Source: Petunia secreta
Taxonomy: Eukaryota > Streptophyta > Magnoliopsida > Solanales > Solanaceae
Length of the DNA stretch: 64,000 nt
NCBI GenBank assembly: GCA_029990175.1
Contig: JARKIP010000011.1
Span: 24,960,001 to 25,024,000, forward strand
Direction of reading: 5' to 3'
The position numbers and the translations under genes are program-made. The notes under the pieces were generated by a model that did not search any database, was not told the DNA's origin, and saw only the letters and a list, made by a program, of their open reading frames with translations. Shown here one piece after another: positions 1 to 11,486 of this stretch; position 1 is the first letter of the stretch; every line of letters starts with the position of its first letter.

Positions 1-3000
1 CTTTTATGTAAAAAATTCAATAAAGTTCTACTTAAACTGCACCATGCACATCTTAATTGTGGATCCTTTACTTCCTCCTCCTTTTTTTTCCCTCGAAAGG
101 ACCCTTTATTTAAAGAAATTTTTACGTTAATTGACACACTAAACATCAAAATTACAAAATATACCAATATTATTGAGAAATTATAAAATATGACGATATT
201 TGTATTTTTATTACAAAATGTACCACTTCCACATTTTCCCTCTCTCTAACACCTAACCCTAACTTTTTTCTCTCTTTCTCTCCCCTTCCTCCACCCATTC
301 ACCGGCGCCGGAGCACTGCCTTCCCCCCACCGATCACCTCCGCTCCACGGTCGTTTTTGCTCGTCTTCTTCGCTGCTCCTGGTGGTTTCCCGATCTGGTG
401 CAGCCGCTGCTCCAGTTTGGGGTAGCTGCTGCTCCGATCTGGCATGGTTGCTTCTCTGATCTACTATGATGTTGTTGCTGCGTGACTGTTCCGACGACGG
501 TGCCGGAGCTCCGATCTACTTCTTCTCTTTTATTTTGTTTTGTTTTGTATGTGTATATATATGTATACATTTGTATTCCTGTGTATGTGTATGTCTTGGT
601 GGTTGTAGGTGGAACAAACTGTATGTCTAGTTTTATACGGGTGTATGAATCTGTATTTTTGTGTACTAGTCGTTGGACACGTGTGATGCTCATTAATTAG
701 CGCGAACTTCTTAAGAATATACAAATATTTTTCAAAACATGTGTAGTGAATAACACAAAATTTGAAGCAACAAACTTATTTGATCGAGATTGTTGAACCT
801 GAGTAGGTATCATCCTACCATGCATGCTAAAGAAAAAGCTACAATGAGTTTGGTAGGTATTATATGTAATGAAATTAAATTTGATGTTATTAGGTATTCA
901 TAAGTAGACAAACGCAGTATTATGAGCGCAACAAGGTAATCACTTTCTTTAACATAAATATGTCAAATAAAATATAAGGCATATATAGGTTTTGAAGGAA
1001 TATACATACACATATTATCATTTTCGATGTTAACAGATATCGATGTCCCCTCGAAAAAAGGTTTAATCCGGCTATCTTAGGTTGATCTAGCATAGCCAAA
1101 ATTCTAGGCATCCATTAATCTTCTGATTCACACTTTGGATGTTCCGTGTGATTTTTTATTTTTTTTTTAGCCAAAAAAGGTTTGATCTTACTCATTTAAG
1201 AATATATAAATGACTGACAAATGTTTCAGATATGTGTTTTCAAATAAAGCACCAGAATGACCAATTAGATAGCAACACTGCTTTAACAGATCAAAGAATA
1301 ATGTTTAAATGCAAATATCATATAAGATAGACTACTAATTAGAGTTGAATGCAATTATACTCAATGTAATTAAGGAGATATTACTGAGAAACAAATAATA
1401 GAATGTCTCGAAGTAATATTAGCCGATGCTTTATGGTCGAATTTTCAATCCTTCATTATAAAAGTGTATGTTTTCAAACATATGGAATACGATCTTTACA
1501 TAAATTTATAAAATAGACATATAATGTTCTATATTATTTGACAATAACTAAAAGCAACGTAAAAATATAATAATATGAAATAAAAATGGACATCTCCTAA
1601 ATTTTCACTTTTAACTTTTTTTCTTTAGGCTAGAATTAAAAATCTTGATGGAAATTAAAAAAAATGTATAGACACACCTACCTATTTGCAATGAATTATA
1701 TTCGAGAGTCGGAGTGAGTATTTCTCATTGATTTCTCTTCTGTCCTAATTGCCATAAATCTTAACAAACAAACACAAAAAATTGTGGAAACAAGAATGGA
1801 TAAAGGAAACCAAAGATTAGAAAGGAATGAGGAACTTACAAACATAAATCTTGAAGAAGACTTGAATAACAATAGTAATTGAAAATTAAGGTTAAAGCAC
1901 TTGGTCTAAAGAAAAAGAGACAACTCAAGGAGAAGGTCCATCATCCGGCAGTGCATTGGCTCATAATTGACACTTTATAAAACTTTATAAGTTTATTATT
2001 GGAAGTTGAAAGAAATTTCAAAATATTGAATAGGTGTAAGAAGAGGAAACATTGAAAGGTGTAAAGTCTGATATTTTATTAAATATTTTGACTGCAATTA
2101 TTATTTTTATATTTTGCACAAAAAAAGTTGTTTGAATATTTGTTAATTGAAGGGTAAAATGGAGTTTTAATATTTTTAGGGGTATTTTAGTAATCTGAGT
2201 TTACATTTGGAGGTTCTCACTTTTATAATAATATGACGTATATGAAGTGCACAACTGTATGCATGCGTATATCATTGTATGGACGTGTATGTCAGCATAT
2301 ATATTGTATTTTTTGTATGTATTTTTGTGTGTATGTCAAGTATAAGTGTGACATACATAAATTTGTATGTTTAATTTGTAGATCTGTGGATCCTTGTATG
2401 TATATGTGTGTCTAGTATATGTATAACATATTTTTTTTTTTTTGTATTTACATGTATTTTTTGTTTATATGTATTTTGCAAATTTAATTTCAAAGAAAAA
2501 TCAATGTTTATATATGTATTTATGCGTATTTCATTTTTTAGATGCAAAAAACAAAAACAAAAAATTCTGTTGAGTGGCCGGCGGTGACTGCGTGACGGCG
2601 ACCACTAGGGGTGGCAGCAGTGGTTAGGGGCAGCACGAAGAAGGAGAAAGAAACCCTAATTTGCTTGTTTTGTTGGTATTTGTATATAGTATGTAAAAAA
2701 ATATTTGTATATTTTGCAGAATGTATAATGTTGGTATTTTTTGTAATATTTGTAGTTAAGGTGTATATTTTTATAAAAAGCCCTTATTTAAATGTGCTCC
2801 ATTATATTTTTCTAATGGATGTATTTCTCTCATTGCCTACGCATTTATCTATGTATATTCCTATATAATTTATCTTTTTTTTATGGGGAGGGGGGAGGAT
2901 TTGTGTATATAAACTTGTCCAAAGCAATGATATAGACAAAATCAAATAATATAACTTCAGTGAAATGCAAAAAGTAACGACACCACCAGTGGGAGAGGAT

Positions 3001-5088
3001 GTATGTCGGTGGCTCACTAGCAGGGCAGGGGGAAGTTTGGTAGCTAGAATTTTTTATTTTGAAGGAATACTTAAATTTATAATTTTAAGGATGTACTATA
3101 CATAAAAAAATATGGGCCGCTGTTTATAATTTTAGGTACTGGACTGTCTATTTCTGAAAATTTCCCAATGATGTTTAGAAAGAGCCAAGTGAAGAGATGG
3201 CCACTTTTGAGACCACACCTTAGTAAACATTTTTGAAACTCTCTCTATTTAGAAAATGTTTATAATTAAGAATATGACCCTTGAAAAGGGAAAAAACAAT
3301 ATGGTCCTTAATTAGGACGTTTCAGTTAATCGGATCTTTTTATCACTTCAATTTGTCATCAAAATGTTTTTCTTGGCTAAAATAATAATATATTGTAAAA
3401 GATTTTACACGCCTAATTAATTAATTAATTAATCAAGACCCAGATATACTTTTTGTATATATACCTTTTTATTGGCAAGGAGAAAAGATAGAAGGTTTTG
3501 TGCGAAATAGACAGTTTTGGCATCGTTGTTACAATTTGACTTCTACATGAAAAATCTTATAAAAGTGGCCTTCGTCAGGAAAAAATGCTGGCATCGTCGG
3601 GTCTTTGCTAATAGAAAGATCTAACAATCACTAGAAAATTTCTTATAGGGTCAAATTTCTAAGAATTTCCTTATATGGAACAATCTGTATAAAGCACCAT
3701 TAGTGTTATATTTTTGCAAATCACCCGAAAATGCATCCAAAAACAGTGTTACTTTTCAATAGGATTTTTTATACAAATAGACAATTTTAGAGACGTACGC
3801 TACATAAATAGTATATCACTAAATTAGGTTCCTTTCTATCTTATTATCCCTAAAAACCCTAGCCACCACTGCCCTCATCTAATTGCCAACCCTCCGCCAC
3901 TGGCAACAACCACTAAAAAAGGAGGAATTACATGTACGTACAAAATATACAAAAAAAAAAGTACATGTAGATACAAATATATACACTTGTAAAATATAGA
4001 AATATAAAAAAATACATAGTTATACAAAGTTATACAACATTATATAAAGTAAAAATTTATAAAGAAATACACTTGCAGATACATAATACAAAAGAATACA
4101 TAGTTATACAAAATTATACAACGTTATACAAAGTCATACAAAATAAAGATATACAAAAAAAATACATTTGTAGATTCATAGAAATACAAAAATATACATA
4201 GTTATACGAAAGTATACAAAGTTATCCAGATCACCCTAACCACCACTTAATCCATCAAACTCACCTTAACTGCCATTACCAGACATCATTACCACCACTC
4301 ATTTACCTTAGAATCACCATATCCACTACAATATAAAAAATAAAAAAAAAAATAAATAAAAAGAAGAGAAGAAGAAGAAGAACACGACCCAACTTTAACT
4401 TTTTTCTCAACGTGATTCTTGTCCCAATTTTGGGCTAAGTTCCTCATTCCGTTGTCATATTCACAAAAAGTAATGCAATATACCTCTATTACTATTGGTA
4501 GTTCTTGGTTCAAAAACTAATAATGCGAAAGAAGTTTAAATGAGGGGTTTTAATAGTGGAAAGCTTTTAGAAGTAGTGCCTAATATTAAGGAATTTAATT
4601 TTATCTCTTTAATTATCCTAAATAGCTGTGTTTCGTAGACAATTCAAAAGAATTTGCTATGTTTAATAATTTTTTAAAAGTTTATTTATTTTAGATAACT
4701 AAGTGCCTTAGTAGTTTATTTGTGTGAATTTTCCTTTTCAAGGATGTAATAAACCTATTCCCTTTAGGAGGTCTGCATGGCTGCTAAAACTCTCTAAATT
4801 AGTCAAATAAATGAATTTTCTGTTTCAACTTTCAACAATTTTCCTTTTCAAAATAATTAGTCAAATTTAATATAATCCTCCTACTTTTCACTTCATAAGT
4901 CCCTTAGTCAACAATTTGAAGTGGGTACGCGATTAATGTGAAGCGTGAACCCTCCAACTCAAAAACGAAAACAAACAAAACAAAAAAGAATAAACTAATC
5001 CCAAGCGAATTATCTACTTTGGAGAAACATGACATACATAAAATTCCAAAGGCTCATTAATTACTTTCCATAATGTCCTACAAACTTT
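1..5088. other. AT-rich spacer without a recognisable gene
   Basis: I find no convincing coding gene here. The open frames in this stretch are short and follow low-complexity sequence. Visible structure: a C/T-rich stretch at about 235-330; TATG-rich tracts at about 540-600 and 2230-2560; an ATAC-rich tract at about 3930-4230 that is roughly the reverse complement of the TATG tracts; a TTAA microsatellite at 3416-3432; and a GAA-rich stretch near 4360-4382. The opposed TATG/ATAC tracts could be arms of an old inverted-repeat element, but I could not define termini or a target-site duplication. Confidence 0.6.
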
Positions 5089-5097
5089 ATTTATATA
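5089..5097 (+). promoter_or_regulatory. Probable TATA box of the Bet v 1/LFS-like gene
   Basis: A TTTATATAG stretch lies about 47 nt upstream of the ATG at 5144. This would put transcription start about 15-25 nt before the ATG and give a very short leader. The call rests on motif and spacing only. Confidence 0.4.
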
Positions 5098-5143
5098 GTC
5101 TTCAATTTATCAATGAACACACTGGATCTGAATTCACACTTCC

Positions 5144-5656
5144 ATGGATCAAAAAGATCATTCACAACCAAAGTGGGAATTTAAAGTTTCAACAAGACTA
5201 GAAAAGGCAAGTGCAGACCACATATTTTCTCTTTTCAAAGATTTCTTTGGCCTAAACAAATGGTTTCCTAGCTTGTCAACATGTTATGGCATCCATGGTG
5301 AAAATGGTGAGATTGGTTGCATACGATACTGTGCCGGATTCTCTCTTCCACCGGAGAGTGGTGGTGCAACTAGCAGAGAAGCTCCGGTGAGCTGGTCCAA
5401 GGAAAAGTTGGTGGCTATTGATCCAATTGAGAAGACATTAAGCTATGAGATAGTGGATTGTAACATTGGGTTCAAGTCATACATTTCGATGGTCAAGATC
5501 GTCCCACATGAAGTTGATCGTCAAAATGGATGTGTGATCGAGTGGTTTATCACCGTTGATCCAGTGGAAGGGATGAAATTAGAGAATATGATCAAGAAGT
5601 ATGAAGCTGGATTGCAGGGCATGGCCAAGAAGATGGAAGAGGCCCTAGCAAGTTCA

Positions 5657-5659
<3 letters not shown>
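5144..5659 (+). CDS. Lachrymatory-factor-synthase-like protein (SRPBCC/Bet v 1-START superfamily)
   Basis: This is a complete 171-codon open frame without introns, close to the size of plant lachrymatory-factor-synthase-like proteins. The N-terminal WEFKVSTRLEKASADHIFSL block, the FKDFFGLNKWFPSL helix region (about residues 31-44), the GCIRYCAG strand (58-65), the WSKEKLVAIDP strand (84-94) and the C-terminal amphipathic helix ending MAKKMEEAL fit the helix-grip fold of SRPBCC proteins, which bind hydrophobic ligands in a cavity. In onion the enzyme isomerises 1-propenyl sulfenic acid; outside Allium these homologues are numerous and mostly of unknown substrate, so only family membership is claimed. 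There is no signal peptide, so it is presumably cytosolic. The ATG at 5144 is the first in the frame and follows a TATA-like box. It is the only host-type gene in the window. A CT microsatellite begins 2 nt after the TAA. Confidence 0.88.

Positions 5660-5660
<1 letters not shown>

Positions 5661-5703
<43 letters not shown>
5661..5703. repeat. (CT)n microsatellite followed by poly-T
   Basis: About 21 CT units start directly after the stop codon of the LFS-like gene and run into a T tract (5703 onward). The repeat lies in the gene's presumed 3' UTR and is likely length-polymorphic. Confidence 0.95.
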
Positions 5704-5711
<8 letters not shown>

Positions 5712-6057
5712 TTATTTTTTTATTTTTAAGTTGTTCCTTTGCCATTGGTATGAATAATTGCATAAGCTCATTAAAACAACGTGAATTAAGTTTGAAGTTC
5801 TAAGCTGCACTGATATTATCTACAAATTAAGATATGTAGCTTATGTGTCGCTAATCTATTTTAGCAACAGAAAATAGAAGTTCAACATCAAATTTCGTCT
5901 ATCATAATCTCTTTGTTGATTGATATGAGCATCATCAACAAAATTGTTAGTTGAGATTCACTTAATTTAAATCGCAAAAAGTGAGATGTATAAAAGATTT
6001 TGGGAAGAATTAATATTATTGTTAGAGCGGCAACTGGTAAGTAGTATTCTTGTACTA
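5712..6057. other. AT-rich 3' flank of the LFS-like gene
   Basis: Nothing recognisable beyond a presumed 3' UTR and spacer. No open frame of note and no repeat termini. Confidence 0.5.
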
Positions 6058-6060
6058 ATA

Positions 6061-6272
6061 GGGGTCGTTCGGTAGCAAGGAGTTATTTAAGGATTAATAA
6101 TTCATTAATTGTGGGATTGTTAATCCCACCTCCCATATGAGATTGCAAGTCCCATATTTTTAGTACAAAATTGGTATTAGTACGAAGCAATTTACCAACC
6201 AAACATAGGATAACTATAATCGCAAATTTAATCTCGAGATTGTTAATTCAATCTCACCAACCAAACGACCCC
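6061..6272. mobile_element. Tourist/PIF-Harbinger-like MITE, 212 bp
   Basis: The ends are inverted repeats: GGGGTCGTTCGGTAG on the left and, read on the other strand, GGGGTCGTTTGGTTG on the right. The trinucleotide ATA flanks both sides (6058-6060 and 6273-6275). Size, TIR type and 3-bp TSD fit a Tourist-like MITE. There is no coding capacity. Confidence 0.75.
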
Positions 6273-6313
6273 ATAATTTCTAGGCATATAATGACTCACT
6301 AACATCTTATGTT

Positions 6314-6969
6314 TGTTTAACCGTAATTTCGTTTATTAGGTTAAGTCACAATTAAATTTATAAAGCGGAGTCACGATCAATAATCAAGATTAAATGCCTA
6401 ATGTGAAAGGATATAAATGATTACAGTAAATATAAAGAAATAAAGACACAATTAATGCGATGTAATAAATGAAGATTTAAATAAAAGGAACCGTGTTCAG
6501 GCCGTATAGACTTGATCAAACTTCCTTCCTCGTACTCTTTATGATATTTAAGCAGCGGAACAATAAATGAGATCACTTGATTATGAGTAGTAGTAGTAAG
6601 TATTGACAGAAGGTAAAGAATCGGGTATTAATTAATAGTTGGAATACAGATGTATGTTCAGAGAAGAATTAGATACAATGCTTGTGACTTAAATTACAAT
6701 ATATAGATAACTAAGCGTCCGTTCACGACAGTTGTAACTCCTTAATCGAGCAGTTACGTTGCTTAAGGATAAGACTTCTATTTTGAATTGGCTTGATGAC
6801 GAGTTGCGACTATTCCGGCCGTGGTGACTGTTCATCTGTCCGTTATAGTTGTCCATCTTCGATTCTATCCGTTGCCTTTATGCCCATTTGTAGCCACGTT
6901 TCGTCTATACGTCGTCCTATGTAGATGCTTAGTCACCAACTTTGGTGACGACGGATTTAACCCAATACA
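6314..6969 (-). repeat. E1 3' LTR (656 bp)
   Basis: It begins TGTTTAACC and ends CCCAATACA, so has TG...CA ends, and matches 17188-17672. It keeps a segment at about 6729-6899 that the other LTR has lost. Just inside it (6970-6990), the minus strand reads GCGGGGACTATC, the purine-rich primer region for plus-strand synthesis; E2 has the same motif at the equivalent place. Confidence 0.93.
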
Positions 6970-7392
6970 GATAGTCCCCGCACTACTCGGGCAGAGAATC
7001 TGGTCGAGGAGTGGAAAACGAATTTTGAGCGGGAAAGAACTCTTTGGAGTTTTTCTCAAGTAACACATTTGAGTCCTTGTATTCATATTTGGATGCTGCC
7101 CGTTGAACTCCTCAAAGGCTTTTGATTGATTGACATTTTATCAGTATAAGCATTAAATGCTCCGCTAAAGACAAAACGTGCAAGTTGTCAATTCCGCTCC
7201 ACTTTTTACTGAAAAAGTGACTGTCGCGTGTTCCGAGACTGCAGGAGTGATGATTGAACTGCGCCTACTCACGTCTTGCACGTCCCAAAGCAAAAACCGT
7301 CATTTCGATTTTTATTCTTTTAACGGCTGGATTTATTTACCTCTTGCGCGGATGCTTGCCACATGTAGGGGCGGGTCGGGTTTTGCGAACCC

Positions 7393-7400
7393 TATAAATA
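7393..7400 (+). promoter_or_regulatory. TATA box of the E1 antisense gene
   Basis: TATAAATA lies about 130 nt upstream of the ATG at 7523, on the plus strand, inside the retrotransposon body. E2 has TATAAATA at 37812-37819, about 153 nt before its equivalent ATG. Conservation at this position in two diverged copies supports a true promoter independent of the 5' LTR. Confidence 0.65.
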
Positions 7401-7522
7401 TGATTTCTACCAGCTTGAAACCTTTTTACTTCATTCCAAATTTCATCCAAACCTTCAAAGCTTCAAAACACCTTTCCAGAAATCCCTAAAACGCAAAAAA
7501 TTCTTCCAATCTTCTAGTCCAA

Positions 7523-10505
7523 ATGTCTCCAAAAGCCAAGAGAAGTTTGAATATGGATGCTGCGGCTAGTAGTTCTTCAGCAGCAGGTGGTCAATCCACG
7601 AGTTCCCCAACTTCGGTTGCTGATGTGATTCCGAAACTTTGGGAAAGCCTTGAAAATGATTGTTCAATCAGCTCGTTCAGTCACTATGGCAATATAAGGT
7701 CGTGGCCTTCAAGCCGGTTTAAGAGTTCAATTACTCCTGACCTTTTGCCTAGGGTTAGGGCAGATTGTGGCTGGGACGATGATGTTATAGTTTCTTGCCC
7801 TTATCCAACGGAGAATATTACTTCTGCGAGAACTGGGTGGACAGCCATATCCACGTATCCATTCACGATAGGTTGTACGCTCCCGTTGCATCCTGTTATA
7901 GAGGATATCTATAAATACTATCTTATCTGCCCGGGGCAGCTGTGTCCGAGCATTTATAGAATTATTTCCCTGCTACAATGGTTTGCCGATGAGACTGGGC
8001 AGGACTTTGAATTTAAGCATTTCGTCTCTTTGTATAGCCTTCAGGTTGCGAGAGACGGATATATTAATGCCCGTATGAGAGGAAGAAAAGCTCTAGTGAG
8101 CAAATCTGAAGATACAGGGGATAGGGGTTGGATGCATAGGTATGTTTATGTGCAGTCTAAATTCTTCACACGTGGCTGCAAAACTAATCTCTGCGAGGTT
8201 TGGAACAAAACTCGTAAGTCCCCAAGTTTTTGTATTGAATACTCTTTGAATTACGTATTTGCACCCTCTAATTTTTAATCTTTATTGGTTAGCTGACAAG
8301 ATTCCTTACGACGGTATGATTTCCGAGGAGGAATTGTCCGCTTGGGTTGAACCTATTTTGGCAGAGTTCACTCACAAGCAGAGGCAGTGGCCTTACTATG
8401 CTTCTTTTAAAAGTTTATCGAACCCTAGCACCCATGGTAAGCTGATTATCCAAATTCCTGCTAGTTTATGCAGAACTCACCGTGGTATTAATATGACTTT
8501 ACTCTCAGGTTTAGGTGATGGTGGTAGTTATTTTCCTGCTCCTCCTCCTGTGGAGGTGACCGTTGACCCCGTGGCTGAGATCAATGAGGAGGCAGCTGCC
8601 ATTCTCCAAACTGCTGCAGCTATCAAGGCCAGGGAGGGTGGTGAGGAGGTCCTCGCGAATTTGAAGAGAAAGAAATCTGACTCTGAAAAGAGTAAACCCA
8701 AAAAGAAAACAAGGACAACCCGTAAGACTCCTCAACCCTATGAAAAAACAGTTGAAACCAATGTTGCTGCTGCTGATACGCCCAAGGCTGGGCAAGAGAG
8801 TGTTAAAAGCTCGGCGGCTGCCCCTGAATCTGCTGAGCCTATGATAGTTGACATTTCAGATTCAGAGGCTCCCGATGTGAGCCTGACTCAGAGGAAGAGG
8901 GCGTCTCTTCGGGGTGATAAGAGGAAGGATGTAGAGACTTCTTCTTACGCTTTTGAGGAGAGTCCCCGAGTTGGTGATGAAGAGGGAGACAGAGCTGGGG
9001 AAGTAGGGGAAGAAAGAATGCATGAAAGTTTTGCCTTCTTCCCCGAGGACCCAAAGCCAGATGAGCTTGAACGGGTTGGTGGTCAACAGGGTAAGTTTGA
9101 ACAAGTCAGCCACAAGCGACCTGGCAAAGAGCCGATGAGAGAAGAGGATGAGGAGAAAGATGAAAAGGTTGATGAGCGGAGGAAGACTGAGGGGGAGGCT
9201 GAACCTCAGATCTTTCACTACAAGGACATGATGAACTTAGCTGGTGATGAGATGGCACCAGTTTATCTGCAAGAGTGCGACACTCTGGACCCTGATGAGA
9301 CAGGTGACATTGAGGTCTCTCGCACAAAGCTTACTAGGAGAGTATCTCTAGGAGGAAGGATTGGGGCGTACTCCGTTAAGGGTATTCGTCACAAATTTGG
9401 TCCCCAATATCCTTCTGAACAAGCGAGGGAGCCCAGGCCGTGTATGAGGGAGTGTGACTTCACCATTCCCCCGGACACAGATTTTCTGATGAAGCCTGGC
9501 CACTTGGTTAAAGTGATGTCCAACCTGATCGGTCCTCGGGAGGAGTGGAACATGCGCAGCATGAGCGACGAGCAGCTAGCTTACGCAATCGCTGAAGATA
9601 CTGCTCGGGTAATATTTCCCTCTTTACTCCTTTATTTTTATTAAGACCTTAGTTCTGATTACCTGCGTATTTTCACTTGTTGCCAGGCAAGTATAATGGC
9701 GGCCGAGATCATGTTCCGTTCTAGGTTGAACAATCAGGAACAAGTCCTTGGCTTAAAGAAAGACCTTTTGAAGGCTCTTCAGGACAAGCAGGCCTTAGAA
9801 GAGGAGAAACAAGCTCTGATCGGGGAGAAGCGGGTCCTGGAAGGGAGGCATGGCTTCTTTGAGGATAAGATAGACATGTTGGAGAAATCCAACACTGAGG
9901 CTAATGACAAGTTAAACGCCCTCCTCGAGGAGAGGGACCGTCTTTTGGATGAGAAAGAAAGGTTTGCACTATCCTTTGAAGATCTGAAAGCCAGGATGGA
10001 TGAACAGGGTAGCCAGATTTCTCAACTTGCCCATGAGCTTAATGTGAAAGAAGTCACTTTGGAAGGCATCCGTAATGCTTCCGACCTGATGTTGAGAAAT
10101 CTGAACAAAGCTGAAGCTGAATCTCAGGCTGCTAGAGGAGAACTACAAGAAGCCAAGAATCGGGCTGAGGAATCTGCGAGGATCCAAGAGCTATTGACGA
10201 CGGAATTGGCGAATTTGAGGGATCGTTATACAATCGACTCCAAACTGGAAGCTCTCGAAGCCAAGAAGAAGTTGCTCATCCAAATGCAGCGTGGCCAAGT
10301 TAATGTCGACTCAGTCCTCGATCAGACCATAGCGACTATCATCGATGTCAAGCGGGCCTTGGGCATAGAAGTAGGAGCCGACGATGATGATGATGATGAA
10401 GAGGATGATGAAGGCAGTGAGGATAATGAAGATGAAGATTTGGGTGGGGATCCGACTGATGGAGCTAGTGCATCAGGTCGAGAACCTAGCCAAAATGATG
10501 ACTGA
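7523..10505 (+). CDS. Antisense four-exon gene of E1: Transposase_28-like, coiled-coil protein
   Basis: Inferred exons are 7523-8213, 8293-8436, 8509-9608 and 9687-10505. All three introns (8214-8292, 8437-8508, 9609-9686) are GT...AG, and the joined frame is open for 917 codons. Protein alignment with E2 runs cleanly across the first two junctions. Exon 1 (residues 1-230) holds the Transposase_28-like block, including TIGCTLPLHP and PGQLCPSIYRII. Exon 3 starts Pro/Ala-rich, then has a basic KRKK...KPKKK segment (about 330-352, NLS-like) and a conserved block near 513-645 with FGPQYPSEQARE and LIGPREEWNMRSMSDEQLA. Exon 4 is a long Glu/Lys/Leu-rich coiled coil (about 655-865) with an Asp/Glu tail. 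The family is annotated in plants as 'putative gypsy type transposon'; its biochemical role is unknown. It converges with gag-pol-int, has its own TATA box, and full-length E1 RNA would be antisense to it. Confidence 0.82.
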
Positions 10506-11293
10506 CGCCTTATCTAGTCCTTCTTATAATTTTACCGGATGTTGTTAACTTTGGATATTGCTAACTCGTGAACGAATGTATATTTTGACTGTCTTTTGTC
10601 TGACTGGCGAGGCTTGATGACCATTTTTTATCTCAAGTCTTGCTTATATGAATGATGTTGATATTTGTTGTTTAATGAGGTTTTCAGAAGTCAGAATTAT
10701 GTTTCAAATCCTAGTGTCTGAGTTCCCTTTAATCTGCGCAGATGTTTGAATAAAATTCGATCATAACCAAGTTTAGTTGCCCTTAGTTAAGATGAATGAA
10801 ATCAGGCCTTCTGGGCTGGACGAAACCAGGCCGTTTAGGTTGACTGAAATCTGGCCGTATAAGATGGCCTTACGATAAACTTTGCTTATCATTTTTGACA
10901 ATTGAAAGTTTTCGCAGAAAAATTTAAATTTTGTTAAGGTTGAGGTTTTACCCTGTTATTTCTATTGAAAAGAATAGGTAACCCAATGACCAAAACACAA
11001 GATTGTTTGGTCGTAAAGTTGTAGAATTTGGGCGAATACTGGCCGCAAAATGTAAAAATAATGTAGCACAAGTAAAATAGTTCTATTGAACTTACTTGAT
11101 TCTGCTTAGTCGTGGACTTGACGAATGATCATGACCTTGCTCTGCTCGAAGATCACTCATATTAGCCGGGACTTTGGCCTACTGGGGCCCTCGCCACCCC
11201 CCTGTTTTTATGTTGAACTTTCGTAATTTCAGACATAAAAAGACAATGGGTGAAACGCTGAATCAAGGAACACATATAACCAAAAGAGGAGTG
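10506..11293. other. E1 non-coding stretch between the antisense gene and the tRNA-like sequence
   Basis: There is no supported open frame. It contains the presumed 3' UTR of the antisense gene and repeated CGGCC/TGGCCG-type short motifs near 10800-10860. Scattered similarity to 40742-41486 of E2 remains, for example the GGGGCC...TTTTTATGTT stretch at 11187-11212 and at 41386-41409. Confidence 0.6.
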
Positions 11294-11367
11294 TGTCTGT
11301 TGTGGGATTTGAACCCACAGCCGCGAAGCACGAGGACTTCGAGCTCTACCAGTTGAGCTAAACGGAT
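11294..11367 (-). tRNA. tRNA-Lys-like sequence in E1
   Basis: Read on the minus strand, 74 nt fold as a tRNA: acceptor arms ATCCGTT and AACAGAC (5 of 7 paired), TA, D-stem GCTC/GAGC, anticodon stem CGAAG/CTTCG (perfect), variable CGGCT, T-stem GTGGG/CCCAC (perfect). Box A TAGCTCAACTGG fits the pol III consensus; box B GGTTCAAATCC has one mismatch. The sequence resembles plant tRNA-Lys(CTT), but the anticodon loop has 8 nt, so it is unlikely to be a working tRNA. A TTTT run follows at 11281-11284. It lies on the gag-pol strand just beyond integrase, where gag-pol and the antisense gene converge. E2 has the same sequence at the same place. It may be a relic, a pol III element, or an RNA structure in the genomic transcript. 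Confidence 0.6.
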
Positions 11368-11486
11368 CTGGCCTTTTGAAGACCGTTAGTACCATTTAGA
11401 CAAAGATAAGAAAACAGAATAACTTAAAAGAAAACAATAGCAAGTAAGTAACAGAGAATGGACAGAAACACTAACCCCTGTACTAC

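Noticed and set aside
334..724. Overlapping open frames on both strands near 334-724
   Set aside because: They follow C/T-rich and TATG-rich low-complexity sequence, overlap each other on both strands and show no domain motif.
2233..3017. Open frames with Cys/Tyr/Val- or Ile/Phe-rich products
   Set aside because: They are translations of TATG/TTTGTATA low-complexity tracts; no conserved motifs or gene context.
8511..9327. Minus-strand open frames opposite exon 3 of the E1 antisense gene
   Set aside because: Shadows of the long, GC-richer plus-strand exon, without conservation in E2 or recognisable motifs.
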